This document shows, piece by piece, positions 8,549-18,688 of a stretch of 64,000 nucleotides of DNA (position 1 is its first letter; each line of letters starts with the position of its first letter). The position numbers were made by a program, and so were the translations under genes. Below the pieces are notes generated by a model. That model saw nothing but the letters and a program-made list of their open reading frames with translations. It did not search any database and had not been told where the DNA came from. The stretch comes from Pseudomonas guineae (GTDB lineage: Bacteria > Pseudomonadota > Gammaproteobacteria > Pseudomonadales > Pseudomonadaceae): positions 1,116,001 through 1,180,000 of the forward strand of contig NZ_FOQL01000001.1 in the NCBI RefSeq assembly GCF_900113745.1, read 5' to 3'.

Positions 8549-9666
8549 GAGCGCGTCGCCAGAATGATGTCGGCCGCATGTTGCGGCATGGAATACAGGT
8601 CGGCGCGGCCGGCGAAAGCCAGACCATTGCATGACCAGAGGGCACGACGCGAGTCATCGGCCAGCATGTCGGCGAGCAGCTGATTAAGCCGCTCTTGCTC
8701 GAACGGCCCGTTCAGCACTCGCCCAGCATCCGCCTGGGTAATGTAATGGGCATAGCCGCAGACGTCGGTGACTAGCACGGGCAAGCCGGAAACCAAGGCC
8801 TCCAGCAGCACGGTGCCGGTGTTCTCGTTGTACGCCGGGTGAATCAGCAGATCAGCGCCGAGCAGAAAGCGCGGAATATCGCTGCGCCCCTTGAGGATTT
8901 GCACCTGATCGGACACCCCCAGCGCCTTGGCCTGCAACTGGAAGGCACGGGGGTCATCCTGGCCGATGGCAATCAGCCGGGTGCGCTTTTTCAGCTCACG
9001 CGGCAAGGCGGCCAGCGCCTTAAGGCTGCGATCCAGCCCTTTGGTCTTAAAGCCGGAGCCGATCTGCACCAGCAGCAGATCGTCATCCGCCAGGTTGAAT
9101 TCGGCCCGGAACTCGGCACGAATCTCGGCGGCATTGGCCGGCGCACGGCGGTCCTGGGCGATACCTGGCGGCAGCAGGTGAAAGCGCTGCAGCGGGGTGT
9201 GGTAATGCCTGATGAAGAGCGGCTGCTGTACTTCGGAGATCATCAGAATCTCAGTCTTCGACTCAGGGGCAAACACCGCCCGCTCGTAATCGGCGAAGTG
9301 CTTGTAGCGCCCCCAGTACTTGTACAGCGGGTTACGCAGGGTCTGCGCCTTATCTTCATAACAGCCATCGGCAGCGTAATAGACATCCAGACCGGGCATT
9401 TTGTTGAAGCCGATCACCCGATCCACCGGACGCTTGGCCAGGTCGGCCTCGACCCACGCCGTGAGTTTTTCATTACGTTTGTGGTTGAACAGCGCCTTGA
9501 CCGGCACCACTACAACCTCGAAGCCCGCCGGCACCTCACCTTCCCAGATCGGCGTATACACGCGAATCGCATGGCCGCGCGCCTGGCACTCTAGGGCAAT
9601 GCGCATAAAGTCGCGCTGCAAGCCGCCGAACGGGAAGTACTTGTAAAGGATAAATGCGAGCTGCAT
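8545..9666 (-). CDS. waaG: WaaG, UDP-glucose:(heptosyl)LPS alpha-1,3-glucosyltransferase
   Basis: A 373-residue GT4 enzyme that adds the first outer-core hexose to heptose II (in P. aeruginosa the linked residue is galactosamine). Motifs: N-terminal KYFPFGGLQRDFMRIA (glycine-rich acceptor loop), VIGFNKMPGLDVYYAADGCY, IGSGFKTKGLDRSLKALA, and the donor-site HPAYNENTGTVLLEALVSG with its Glu pair. ATG at 9666 overlaps the waaC stop by 1 nt. Length and context equal PAO1 WaaG (PA5010). Confidence 0.95.
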   Translation of the reverse strand: MQLAFILYKYFPFGGLQRDFMRIALECQARGHAIRVYTPIWEGEVPAGFEVVVVPVKALFNHKRNEKLTAWVEADLAKRPVDRVIGFNKMPGLDVYYAADGCYEDKAQTLRNPLYKYWGRYKHFADYERAVFAPESKTEILMISEVQQPLFIRHYHTPLQRFHLLPPGIAQDRRAPANAAEIRAEFRAEFNLADDDLLLVQIGSGFKTKGLDRSLKALAALPRELKKRTRLIAIGQDDPRAFQLQAKALGVSDQVQILKGRSDIPRFLLGADLLIHPAYNENTGTVLLEALVSGLPVLVTDVCGYAHYITQADAGRVLNGPFEQERLNQLLADMLADDSRRALWSCNGLAFAGRADLYSMPQHAADIILATRS

Positions 9667-10667
9667 CAGACAACGCCCTCGGCCAGCAACAGGTCCAGTA
9701 AATGCGTAGCAACACGCTCAGCATCCAGGCCCTCGAAACAGGGTTTATGTCGATCGCCCGTACCGGCGTTCGGCCCTGTGGCGCACAGGTGCACTTGGCC
9801 ACGGCCATAGGCCCCAACTCGCCCAGGCAGTGTTGGGCCATACAGCGAGATACTCGGCACATCCAACGCGGCGGCCAAGTGCCCCAGGCCGGTGTCCACC
9901 GCCACACAGGCACTGGCGCCGGCAATCACCTTGGCCACGCCCGCCAGATTCAATTTGGGCAACACGGCAGCGTTTTCAATACCGACAGCAATTCGCTCGG
10001 CGCGGGCTTTCTCGCTGGCGTTACCCCAAGGCAGACGGATCGCCCACCCCTGGGCACTCATCTGCTCAGCTAGCTGGCGCCAATCGGCTTCCGGCCAGTG
10101 TTTGCTTGGCCAGGTGGTGCCGTGTAAAAACAGCAGGTAAGGCTGCGGCGCAGCATCGGCTAGCTGCGCGCGGTTGAGGCCGTAGTCGCTGACACCTGCC
10201 GGCAGCGCATAACCTAACGCTTGAGCAAACAGCTGACGGGTACGCTCAAGCGCATGCTGCTCACGCGGTACGGCATAGCGGCGGTCATAGAAACGGCTGG
10301 CCAGCGGCTCGCGCGCGGAATCGCGGTCTAAGCCAGCCACGGGCGCTGTAACGTAGCGGGTCAGCCAGGCACTTTTCAGCAGGCCCTGAGCATCAATCAC
10401 CAGGTCGTAGTGGGCTTCACCGAGACGCTGCTTAAAGCGCTGCCACTCACCATTCTTGAGCGTCTGCCAGAGGTGCTTGCGCCAGCGACGAATCGCCACC
10501 GGGATCACTTGCGCGACGGCCGGGTGCCAAGCCGGAATCTCGGCAAAGCCTTCTTCCACCACCCAGTCAAACTGAATGCCGGGAATGGCGCGCGCGGCAT
10601 CGGTGAGCGCCGGCAGGGTGTGCACCACATCGCCCAGCGAGGAGGTTTTGATCAACAGTACCCGCAA
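9666..10667 (-). CDS. waaC: WaaC, LPS heptosyltransferase I
   Basis: A GT9 heptosyltransferase (333 residues from the TTG chosen here) that transfers L-glycero-D-manno-heptose from ADP-heptose to Kdo. Typical start VLLIKTSSLGDVVHTLPAL and C-terminal VAVDTGLGHLAAALDVPSISLYGPT (ADP-heptose site). The TTG at 10667 gives (M)RVLLIKTSSLGD as in other WaaC proteins and has GAGG 9 nt upstream; it lies 1 nt after the waaF stop. A GTG at 10691 would add 8 residues and overlap waaF. Confidence 0.94.
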   Translation of the reverse strand: MRVLLIKTSSLGDVVHTLPALTDAARAIPGIQFDWVVEEGFAEIPAWHPAVAQVIPVAIRRWRKHLWQTLKNGEWQRFKQRLGEAHYDLVIDAQGLLKSAWLTRYVTAPVAGLDRDSAREPLASRFYDRRYAVPREQHALERTRQLFAQALGYALPAGVSDYGLNRAQLADAAPQPYLLFLHGTTWPSKHWPEADWRQLAEQMSAQGWAIRLPWGNASEKARAERIAVGIENAAVLPKLNLAGVAKVIAGASACVAVDTGLGHLAAALDVPSISLYGPTLPGRVGAYGRGQVHLCATGPNAGTGDRHKPCFEGLDAERVATHLLDLLLAEGVV

Positions 10668-10668
10668 A

Positions 10669-11703
10669 CTATTCAACCTCAACCGGATCACTGACCAGAC
10701 GATCCAACGCCTCGATCACCGGGCGCGGCTTGAGCTGGCCCAGGCAGTTGTAATGGCCGAAACGGCAGGTGCGGTCGAAGCAGGGGCTGCATTCCAAGCC
10801 CAGACGCACGATTTCCACATGCTCAGCCAGCGGCGGGGTAAAGCCCGGCGAGGTTGAGCCGTAGACCGCTACCAGCGGGCGATTCAACGCCGCGGCTACG
10901 TGCATCAGACCGGAGTCGTTGGAGACCACGGCGCCCGCACACGACATCAGGTCGATCGCCTCGGCCAGGCTGGTGTCGCCGGCCAGGTTGCTGGCTTCTT
11001 CACGCAGTCCAGGAATCAGCCGACCGCGAATATCCTCACCGACCGCATGATCATTCTTCGAGCCAAACAACCAGACCTGCCATCCTGCACGGATCTTCAG
11101 TTCGGCGACTTTGGCGTAGTGCTCACTCGGCCAGCGCTTGGCTTCACCGAACTCGGCACCGGGACACAGCGCCAGCACCGGCCGATCCAGGCTTAAACCG
11201 AACTTGGCCAGGGCGGCATCGCGGCTCTGCGCATTGATCTGTAGCGTCGGGCGCGGATACGGCTGCGGCAGTTCAGCACCTGGCTCAAACGCCAGCGCCA
11301 TAAAGCGCTCGATCATCAGCGGGTAGCGCTCTTTGTCCAGCGTGCGAATGTCGTTGAGCAGGCCGTAACGCAGCTCGCCTTTCCAGCCGGTACGTGTGGG
11401 AATACCGGCGAAGAACGGCACCAACGCGGACTTGAGCGAATTGGGCAGCAGAATCGCCTGGTCGTACTGGCCCGCCAGGGACTTGCCGATCTTGCGCCGC
11501 GTCGCCAACTCCAGCACGCCATGGCCAAGCGGAAAGCTCAAAGCCTGACGCACTTCGGGCATGCGCTCAAGAATCGGCCGACTCCACTCGGGTGCCAGCA
11601 CATCGATTTCACAGCCAGGGTGGCGCTGCCGCAGGCACTGAAACAGCGTCTGCGCCATCACCATGTCGCCCACCCAGCTGGGGCCTACGATCAGTATTTT
11701 CAT
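10669..11703 (-). CDS. waaF: WaaF, ADP-heptose:LPS heptosyltransferase II
   Basis: A 344-residue GT9 enzyme adding the second heptose. Start MKILIVGPSWVGDMVMAQTLF is diagnostic; C-terminal CAGAVVSNDSGLMHVAAALNRP and STSPGFTPPL form the ADP-heptose pocket. The ATG at 11703 has GGAAG just upstream; the open frame reaches 11778 but the extra 25 residues are not WaaF-like. It is the first gene of the core operon, 123 bp downstream of ilvE; a small GNRA-loop hairpin lies in its leader. Confidence 0.95.
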   Translation of the reverse strand: MKILIVGPSWVGDMVMAQTLFQCLRQRHPGCEIDVLAPEWSRPILERMPEVRQALSFPLGHGVLELATRRKIGKSLAGQYDQAILLPNSLKSALVPFFAGIPTRTGWKGELRYGLLNDIRTLDKERYPLMIERFMALAFEPGAELPQPYPRPTLQINAQSRDAALAKFGLSLDRPVLALCPGAEFGEAKRWPSEHYAKVAELKIRAGWQVWLFGSKNDHAVGEDIRGRLIPGLREEASNLAGDTSLAEAIDLMSCAGAVVSNDSGLMHVAAALNRPLVAVYGSTSPGFTPPLAEHVEIVRLGLECSPCFDRTCRFGHYNCLGQLKPRPVIEALDRLVSDPVEVE

Positions 11704-11724
11704 GCCACTTCCAGAAACGACCAA

Positions 11725-11740
11725 GGAGGCTTTCGCCTCC
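11725..11740 (-). promoter_or_regulatory. GAAA-tetraloop hairpin in the waaF leader
   Basis: On the minus strand, GGAGGC-GAAA-GCCTCC forms a 6-bp GC-rich stem with a GNRA tetraloop, followed by TTGGTCGTTT. It lies 21 nt upstream of the waaF ATG, between ilvE and waaF. It could be a weak terminator/attenuator or an mRNA stability element; the downstream tract is only partly T-rich. Confidence 0.4.
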
Positions 11741-11826
11741 CGGACAGACTCATGCTCGGCTAGCCGCCAAGCCTTCATCGCCGGATGGGTCGCACAGCGC
11801 TTAACCCCTCCAGCGAAGTATGTCGC

Positions 11827-12750
11827 TTACTTGACCAGAGTGCGCCACTCAGCGTGAGCATCGGTTTTACCCGTCACCAGGTCGAAATAAGCGGTTTGCA
11901 GTTTTTCGGTGATCGGCCCACGGCGGCCTTCACCGATTTGCCGGCCATCAACGTCACGAATCGGCGTGACCTCGGCAGCAGTACCGGTAAAGAAGGCTTC
12001 GTCAGCGATGTACACCTCATCACGGGTGATGCGCTTTTCGATTACCTGAATGCCGTGCTCGGCGGCCAGGGTCAGAATGGTATTACGGGTAATGCCATTC
12101 AGGCAGGAGGTCACTTCCGGGGTATAAATCACACCGTTTTTGACCAGGAAAATGTTCTCGCCAGAGCCTTCGGCTACGTAACCTTCCGGATCAAGCAGCA
12201 TGGCCTCATCGGCACCGCCGGAGATGGCTTCCTGAAGCGCCAACATCGAGTTGATGTAGTTGCCGTTAGCCTTGGCGCGGGTCATCGAAATATTGACGTG
12301 ATGACGGGTGTAGGAGCTGGTGCGCACCTTGATACCGACTTGCAGGGCTTCATCACCCATGTAGGCACCCCAGCTCCAGGCCGCGACGATCATGCGGGTT
12401 TTCAAACCACTGGCGCGCAGGCCCATGGCTTCAGATCCGTAGAACACCATCGGACGGATATAGGCGCTTTCGAGGTTGTTCTCACGCACGGCGGCGCGAG
12501 CGGCTTCGTTGACCTCGTCTTTGCTGTAAGGAATCTTCATGCCCATGATGTGGGCCGAATCGAACAGACGGTCGGTGTGCGCTTGCAGGCGGAAGATCGC
12601 CGTGCCTTGCGGGGTGTTGTAGGCGCGCACGCCCTCGAACACGCCCATGCCGTAGTGCAGGGTATGGGTCAGCACATGAGTGGTCGCGTCACGCCACGGT
12701 ACCAGCTCGCCGTCATACCAGATCACGCCATCACGATCGGCCATCGACAT
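11827..12750 (-). CDS. ilvE: IlvE, branched-chain amino acid aminotransferase
   Basis: A 307-residue class IV PLP aminotransferase (Ile, Leu, Val to keto acids with 2-oxoglutarate). Seen: MADRDGVIWYDGELVPW, HYGMGVFEGVRAY, the PLP lysine region ISMTRAKANGNYINSMLA (K about 160), EGSGENIFLVKNGVIYTP, and NGITRNTIL. ATG at 12750 has GGAG 9 nt upstream; an ATG two codons later is possible. It lies between glnE and waaF on the same strand, as in PAO1 (PA5013). Confidence 0.96.
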   Translation of the reverse strand: MSMADRDGVIWYDGELVPWRDATTHVLTHTLHYGMGVFEGVRAYNTPQGTAIFRLQAHTDRLFDSAHIMGMKIPYSKDEVNEAARAAVRENNLESAYIRPMVFYGSEAMGLRASGLKTRMIVAAWSWGAYMGDEALQVGIKVRTSSYTRHHVNISMTRAKANGNYINSMLALQEAISGGADEAMLLDPEGYVAEGSGENIFLVKNGVIYTPEVTSCLNGITRNTILTLAAEHGIQVIEKRITRDEVYIADEAFFTGTAAEVTPIRDVDGRQIGEGRRGPITEKLQTAYFDLVTGKTDAHAEWRTLVK

Positions 12751-12820
12751 AGTTGCCTGCTCCTCAAACTCGATTGGTACAACGTTGGCCGGCCACCCAG
12801 CGTGCCCGACATCCTTATAT

Positions 12821-15766
12821 TTAGCTCAAGCCCAGCGTTCGCCAGATGCGCACCACCGTACGCCGCTCCTCGGCGAACTGCTCACCGCTGACTACCCCAG
12901 GCTGCTTTTGCAGGGCCTGACGATGAGCGGCCGAACGGTAGGCCCTGTAGATATCCTGCAGTAAGCGGGCGTCTTCGCCCGGTAGCAGGCCGACCCGCTC
13001 CAGCCCTTCCAGAATGCGAATATTGTCAGTGAACTCAAGCAATTCCGGGTACTGGCAAGACCACGCCAGGGCCGCGTATTGCACCATAAATTCAATATCG
13101 ACGATACCTCCGGCGTCCTGCTTGAGGTCGAACCGGGCCGTGGCCTCGAAGGCATTCGCCGCGGTGCCGGCCGCTGTCGCCTTACTGCCGAGGTTGTCGC
13201 GCATCTTCGCGCGCATCTCGCTGACCTCACTGCGCAGCGCTGCCAGGTCACGTTTGCGCCCCAGCACACCGGCGCGTATCGCCTCAAACGCCTTGCCCAC
13301 TCGCGCGCAGCCCACCAGCACCCGCGCGCGCAACAATGCCTGATGCTCCCAGGTCCAGGCCTCGCCCTGCTGATAGCGCTCAAACGCACCCAGCGAGCTG
13401 ACCAACAGCCCCGCCGCACCTGACGGGCGCAGGCGCATGTCAACCTCATAGAGCTGGCCGGAGTTGGTCTGAGTGGTCAGCAGGTGAATGATGCGCTGAC
13501 CCAGTCGATTGAAGAACTGCGCACCGTCGATGGCCTTCTCACCATCGGTTTCCGCGTGCGGGTCGCCATCATGGATAAACACCAGATCTAGGTCTGAGCC
13601 ATGCCCAAGCTCGATACCACCGACCTTGCCGTAGCCAACGATGACAAAGTCCGGATCGCAGAGGCTGCCATCAACACGCTGCGGCGCGCCGTACTTGCTC
13701 ACGGTATGCCGCCACGCCAGGGCCATCACCTGTTCGAGAATCGCCTCGGCCAGCCAGGTCAGGTAATCACTGACCTTCATCAGCGGTAAGGTGCCGGTAA
13801 TTTCTGATGCAGCGACGCGCAAGCGGTGCGCCAACTTAAAGTGGCGCAGCACCTCCATCTGCTGCTCAAGGTCCTCTTCGGGAATACGCATCAACCGCTC
13901 GCGCAGCTCAGCGGCAAGCTCAGGCGCCAGGGGTGGACTAAACAGACGCCCCTCATTAAGCAGCTCATCCAGCAGCAGCGGGAAGCGGCTGATCTGCTCA
14001 GCGATCCACGGGCTGGCCGCGCACAGGGTCAGCAGCCGCTGCAACGCACTGGGGTTTTCCGTGAGCAGCACCAGGTAGGCCGAACGCCGCGCGACGGCTT
14101 CGATCAGTGGCAAGACGCGCTCCAGCACCAAATCCGGATCGGCATGCTCCACCGCTTGCGCGAGCAGGCGCGGAACAAAAGCATCCAAACGTTCGCGACC
14201 AAGGCGCTGCATAGCGCGCACCTGATTGCCGTTACGCAGGCCAACCAACCGTCGCCAAGCAGATTGTGGCTCGGCAAAGCCGGCCTCAGCCAATTGCCGG
14301 CAAGCCGCCTCTTCATCCTGCATATCATTCCAGAGCGGCAACCACTCACCGCCCACAGCTTCTTCAGCCGGCGCGCCACCCTCCTCATCGGGGTCAGCGA
14401 TCACCTGGCGGAAGTGCCAATCAACCCGCCCACGCCAGTGCATAAGGCACTCGTGAAACGCCGGCCAACTGTCAAAGCCCATGATAAAGGCCACCCGCAT
14501 GCGATCTTCGTCGTTGTCCGGAAGCATTTGCGTCTGCCGGTCATCGATGGCCTGCAACGCATGCTCGGCATAACGCAAAAAGGCATAGCCATCGCGCAGT
14601 TCATCGGTCACCGCGGCCGGTAGATAGCCTTGATCGCGCAGGGTATTGAGCACCGCAAACAGTGAGCGCTGCTGCAGGCTGAGATCACGTCCGCCGTGAA
14701 TCAGCTGGAAGGCCTGAGCAATAAACTCCACCTCACGGATACCGCCGGAGCCCAGCTTGATGTTCTCGGCCATGCCTTTACGGCGGACTTCCTGCTGAAT
14801 CAGCTGCTTCATCGCACGCAGGGCTTCAATCGCCGAGAAGTCCAGATAGCGCCGGTAAACGAAGGGCCGCAGCATCCCCAACAGCTGCGCACCGGCAGCT
14901 TGATCGCCGCCGACCACCCGCGCCTTGATCATCGCGTAGCGTTCCCAGTCGCGACCTTGGTCCTGGTAGTACTGTTCCAAGGCATTAAAACTGAACACCA
15001 GCGAGCCAGAGGAGCCGTAGGGTCGCAAGCGCATGTCAGTGCGAAATACAAAGCCGTCGACGGTGATCACATCCAGCGCTTTGATCAGCTTCTGGCCGAG
15101 GCGAATAAAGAACTCTTGATTATCCAGCGGCCGCTTCACCCCTTCTGTCTCACCGCCTTCGGGGAAGCCGAAGATCAGGTCAATATCTGACGACAGATTG
15201 AGCTCATGCGCCCCCAGCTTGCCCATACCGAGGACCACCATGTGCTGCGGCTCGCCAGAGCGCCGCCCCATCGGCGTACCAAACTGTGCACAGTGCTGCG
15301 GGTAGAGCCAGTGATAGGCCAGGTCGATACAGGCATCTGCCAGGTCAGAAAGGTCATGACAGGTTTCGATCAGGTCAGCTTGGCGACTGATATCGCGCCA
15401 GATGATGCGCACCTGCTGCCGATTACGAAAACGCCGCAAGCGTCGCCCCAACTCATCCTCATCGGCACACTCCGCCAATGCGTGCGCCAGCTGACTGCGC
15501 AGCTCGCCAGCGCCGAGCCTGCGCTCCAGCTCACCGCTGGCCGCCAGGTCAAACAGCATCTGCGGGTCACGCTCACCCTGCTGTACGACGAAATCACTGG
15601 CGGCAGCCACACGCTGCAAGGCCGCGTGACGCTCGCTCGGCCAACTCGCGTAAGCCGTCGCAGCCACAGGGGAGAGCCCAGCGAATGCAGCCTGCAGAGA
15701 CTGCTCGGCACGTGTCGCAAGCGGAACTAAGGCAGCAGGTAAAGAGGCCAGCGCGGGCAGGCTCAT
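12821..15766 (-). CDS. glnE: GlnE, glutamine synthetase adenylyltransferase/deadenylase
   Basis: A 981-residue bifunctional enzyme that adds or removes AMP on glutamine synthetase in response to PII and glutamine. It has two nucleotidyltransferase domains: the N-terminal deadenylase with LGMGKLGAHELNLSSDIDL (residues 179-197) and the C-terminal adenylylase with VGYGKVGGIELGHGSDLDL near residue 700. ATG at 15766 has AAGGA 6 nt upstream. Length is usual for the family. Divergent from aceE across a 265-bp gap. Confidence 0.96.
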   Translation of the reverse strand: MSLPALASLPAALVPLATRAEQSLQAAFAGLSPVAATAYASWPSERHAALQRVAAASDFVVQQGERDPQMLFDLAASGELERRLGAGELRSQLAHALAECADEDELGRRLRRFRNRQQVRIIWRDISRQADLIETCHDLSDLADACIDLAYHWLYPQHCAQFGTPMGRRSGEPQHMVVLGMGKLGAHELNLSSDIDLIFGFPEGGETEGVKRPLDNQEFFIRLGQKLIKALDVITVDGFVFRTDMRLRPYGSSGSLVFSFNALEQYYQDQGRDWERYAMIKARVVGGDQAAGAQLLGMLRPFVYRRYLDFSAIEALRAMKQLIQQEVRRKGMAENIKLGSGGIREVEFIAQAFQLIHGGRDLSLQQRSLFAVLNTLRDQGYLPAAVTDELRDGYAFLRYAEHALQAIDDRQTQMLPDNDEDRMRVAFIMGFDSWPAFHECLMHWRGRVDWHFRQVIADPDEEGGAPAEEAVGGEWLPLWNDMQDEEAACRQLAEAGFAEPQSAWRRLVGLRNGNQVRAMQRLGRERLDAFVPRLLAQAVEHADPDLVLERVLPLIEAVARRSAYLVLLTENPSALQRLLTLCAASPWIAEQISRFPLLLDELLNEGRLFSPPLAPELAAELRERLMRIPEEDLEQQMEVLRHFKLAHRLRVAASEITGTLPLMKVSDYLTWLAEAILEQVMALAWRHTVSKYGAPQRVDGSLCDPDFVIVGYGKVGGIELGHGSDLDLVFIHDGDPHAETDGEKAIDGAQFFNRLGQRIIHLLTTQTNSGQLYEVDMRLRPSGAAGLLVSSLGAFERYQQGEAWTWEHQALLRARVLVGCARVGKAFEAIRAGVLGRKRDLAALRSEVSEMRAKMRDNLGSKATAAGTAANAFEATARFDLKQDAGGIVDIEFMVQYAALAWSCQYPELLEFTDNIRILEGLERVGLLPGEDARLLQDIYRAYRSAAHRQALQKQPGVVSGEQFAEERRTVVRIWRTLGLS

Positions 15767-15856
15767 GGTCTATCCTTTTTAGCGATCTGCCAGTGCACCG
15801 AGCAACGATAGGGACACCCAATTAGGGCTCAGGCGAGGCACTAGCAGAAAATAATT

Positions 15857-15869
15857 GTAGTTTTACTAC
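15857..15869. promoter_or_regulatory. GntR-type operator 1 upstream of aceE
   Basis: GTAGT-TTT-ACTAC, a perfect 5-bp inverted repeat with a 3-nt spacer. The core TAGTTTTACTA fits the TNGTNNNACNA consensus recognised by FadR-subfamily GntR regulators such as PdhR and LldR. It lies about 165 bp before the aceE start. The second site is its exact reverse complement over these 13 bp, 52 bp away centre to centre. Confidence 0.65.
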
Positions 15870-15908
15870 CAAAGATTGTATCCAAAAGGCTGAAATCGGC
15901 GCAGGAAT

Positions 15909-15921
15909 GTAGTAAAACTAC
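15909..15921. promoter_or_regulatory. GntR-type operator 2 upstream of aceE
   Basis: GTAGT-AAA-ACTAC, with flanking T and A extending the palindrome to 15 bp (15908-15922). Same TNGTNNNACNA pattern as the first site, and about five helical turns from it, so two dimers could bind on one face of the DNA. Probable control of aceEF (and perhaps glnE) by a pyruvate- or lactate-sensing GntR protein encoded elsewhere. Confidence 0.65.
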
Positions 15922-16031
15922 ACGCAGCCGGTCCTACCCCCGGTCAATCCAAGAATTTACGCGGCCACTCACGAAGTCGTCCGCGAAACCTGGCCTCCGA
16001 TTCTGGAAGCCTTTGAGCCCTGGAGCAAGCC

Positions 16032-18677
16032 ATGCAAGACCTCGATCCCGTCGAAACCCAGGAATGGCTGGACGCCCTGGAATCGGTTCTCGATAAAGAA
16101 GGCGAAGACCGTGCCCATTACCTGATGACCCGTATGGGTGAACTCGCGACCCGCAGCGGTTCGCAGTTGCCTTACGCGATCACCACGCCCTACCGCAACA
16201 CCATCCCGCTCACCCACGAAGCACGCATGCCTGGCGACCTGTACATGGAACGCCGCATTCGCTCGCTGGTGCGCTGGAACGCCTTGGCCATGGTCATGCG
16301 CACCAACCTGAAAGATTCCGATCTGGGTGGTCACATCTCCAGCTTCGCCTCCTCGGCGACGCTGTATGACATCGGTTTCAACTACTTCTTCCAGGCCCCG
16401 ACCGAGGAACACGGCGGCGACCTGATCTTCTTCCAGGGCCACGCTTCACCCGGCATTTATGCCCGTGCCTTTATGGAAGGCCGCATCACTGAAGACCAGA
16501 TGAACAACTTCCGTCAGGAAGTCGATGGTCAAGGCCTGTCGTCCTACCCACACCCGTGGCTGATGCCGGACTTCTGGCAGTTCCCGACTGTATCCATGGG
16601 TCTCGGCCCGATCCAGGCGATCTACCAGGCGCGCTTTATGAAGTACCTGGAAGCACGCGGTTTTATCCCAGCCGGCAAGCAGAAGGTTTGGTGCTTTATG
16701 GGTGACGGCGAGTGCGACGAGCCGGAATCCCTTGGCGCGATCTCCCTGGCTGGCCGCGAGAAGTTGGACAATCTGATCTTCGTCATTAACTGCAACCTGC
16801 AGCGCCTTGACGGCCCAGTACGCGGTAACGGCAAGATCATCCAGGAACTCGAAGGTGTGTTCCGTGGCGGCGGCTGGAACGTTAACAAGGTGGTCTGGGG
16901 CCGTTTCTGGGACCCACTGCTGGCCAAGGACGTCGACGGTATCCTGCAGCGCCGCATGGACGAAGTGATCGACGGCGAATACCAGAACTACAAGGCCAAG
17001 GACGGCGCGTTCGTCCGTGAGCACTTCTTCAACACGCCCGAACTCAAGGCAATGGTTGCCGATCTGTCCGACGACGAGATCTGGAAGCTCAACCGTGGTG
17101 GCCACGACCCATATAAAATGTACGCGGCGTACCACCAGGCGACTCACCACAAGAATCAGCCCACCGTGATTCTGGCCAAGACCGTTAAGGGTTATGGCAC
17201 TGGCGCCGGCGAAGCGAAAAACACCGCGCACAACACCAAAAAAGTCGATGTCGACAGCCTCAAGCATTTCCGCGACCGCTTCGACATCCCGGTCAAAGAT
17301 GAAGAGCTGGAAAACCTGCCGTTCATCAAGCCGGAAGAAGGCAGCGCCGAAGCCCGTTACCTGAGCGAGCGCCGCGAGGCCCTGGGTGGTTTCGTGCCAC
17401 AGCGCCGAGCCAAGAGCTTCAGCATCCCGACGCCGCCACTGGAAACCCTCAAGGCCATTCTCGATGGCTCGGGCGACCGTGAAATCTCCACCACCATGGC
17501 CTTCGTGCGGATCCTCGCGCAGCTGGTCAAGGACAAGGACATTGGCTCGCGCATCGTGCCGATCATCCCGGACGAAGCACGCACCTTCGGCATGGAAGGC
17601 ATGTTCCGCCAACTGGGCATCTACTCCTCGGTCGGCCAGCTCTACGAGCCGGTGGATAAAGACCAAGTGATGTTCTACCGCGAGGACAAGAAGGGCCAAA
17701 TTCTCGAAGAAGGCATCAACGAAGCCGGCGCCATGAGCTCGTTTATTGCGGCGGGTACCTCGTACTCCAGCCACAACCAGCCGATGCTACCGTTCTACAT
17801 CTTCTACTCGATGTTCGGTTTCCAGCGTATTGGTGACCTGGCCTGGGCCGCTGGCGACAGCCGCACCCGTGGCTTCCTGATCGGTGGCACCGCCGGCCGT
17901 ACCACGCTGAACGGTGAAGGCCTGCAGCACGAAGATGGCCACAGCCATATTTTAGCGGCGACCATCCCTAACTGCCGCACCTATGACCCTACCTACGGCT
18001 ACGAGCTGGCGGTGATCATTCAGGACGGCATGCGCAAGATGACCGAGCTGCAACAGGACGTCTTCTACTACATCACCGTAATGAACGAGTCCTACCAGCA
18101 GCCAGCCATGCCAGCCGGCGTCGAAGACGGCATCATCAAGGGCATGTACCTGCTCGAAGAAGACAAGAAGGAAGCAGCGCACCACGTGCAGCTCCTCGGG
18201 TCCGGCACCATCCTGCGTGAAGTACGTGAAGCGGCGAAGATCCTGCGTGACGAGTTCAACGTCGCTGCAGACGTGTGGAGCGTCACCAGCTTCAACGAAC
18301 TGCGTCGCGACGGCCTGGCCGTAGAGCGCAGCAACCGTCTGCACCCGGGCCAGAAGCCCAAGCAGACCTACGTGGAAGAATGCCTGGGCGGCCGTAAAGG
18401 CCCAGTGATTGCATCGACCGACTACATGAAGCTGTTCGCCGAACAGATTCGCCAGTGGGTACCGAGCAAGGAATTCAAAGTACTCGGCACCGACGGCTTC
18501 GGCCGCAGCGACAGCCGCAAGAAGCTGCGCCACTTCTTCGAAGTGGACCGCAACTGGGTGGTCCTGGCTGCCCTGGAAGCTCTTGCTGACCGTGGTGATA
18601 TCGAACCAAAGGTGGTGGCCGAGGCCATCGTCCGGTTCGGCATCAACCCGGAAAAACTCAACCCACTGGACTGCTAA
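16032..18677 (+). CDS. aceE: AceE, pyruvate dehydrogenase E1 component
   Basis: An 881-residue homodimeric E1p that decarboxylates pyruvate with thiamine diphosphate and acetylates lipoyl groups on AceF. Seen: [13 protein letters not shown] start, [19 protein letters not shown], ThDP motif [13 protein letters not shown] with downstream NCN (about residues 232-262), [18 protein letters not shown], and C-terminal [14 protein letters not shown] at 16032 has GGAG 6 nt upstream. Forms an operon with aceF 11 nt downstream. No lpd gene follows in this window. Confidence 0.97.
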   Translation: MQDLDPVETQEWLDALESVLDKEGEDRAHYLMTRMGELATRSGSQLPYAITTPYRNTIPLTHEARMPGDLYMERRIRSLVRWNALAMVMRTNLKDSDLGGHISSFASSATLYDIGFNYFFQAPTEEHGGDLIFFQGHASPGIYARAFMEGRITEDQMNNFRQEVDGQGLSSYPHPWLMPDFWQFPTVSMGLGPIQAIYQARFMKYLEARGFIPAGKQKVWCFMGDGECDEPESLGAISLAGREKLDNLIFVINCNLQRLDGPVRGNGKIIQELEGVFRGGGWNVNKVVWGRFWDPLLAKDVDGILQRRMDEVIDGEYQNYKAKDGAFVREHFFNTPELKAMVADLSDDEIWKLNRGGHDPYKMYAAYHQATHHKNQPTVILAKTVKGYGTGAGEAKNTAHNTKKVDVDSLKHFRDRFDIPVKDEELENLPFIKPEEGSAEARYLSERREALGGFVPQRRAKSFSIPTPPLETLKAILDGSGDREISTTMAFVRILAQLVKDKDIGSRIVPIIPDEARTFGMEGMFRQLGIYSSVGQLYEPVDKDQVMFYREDKKGQILEEGINEAGAMSSFIAAGTSYSSHNQPMLPFYIFYSMFGFQRIGDLAWAAGDSRTRGFLIGGTAGRTTLNGEGLQHEDGHSHILAATIPNCRTYDPTYGYELAVIIQDGMRKMTELQQDVFYYITVMNESYQQPAMPAGVEDGIIKGMYLLEEDKKEAAHHVQLLGSGTILREVREAAKILRDEFNVAADVWSVTSFNELRRDGLAVERSNRLHPGQKPKQTYVEECLGGRKGPVIASTDYMKLFAEQIRQWVPSKEFKVLGTDGFGRSDSRKKLRHFFEVDRNWVVLAALEALADRGDIEPKVVAEAIVRFGINPEKLNPLDC

Positions 18678-18688
18678 GGAGCGAAACG

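Noticed and set aside
11785..12891. Plus-strand 368-codon frame over ilvE
   Set aside because: Shadow of ilvE and the glnE end; product is not like any family I know.
16446..17774. Long open frame (442 codons) antisense to aceE
   Set aside because: It mirrors the codon bias of aceE on the opposite strand, has no recognisable domain or RBS, and aceE is certain.
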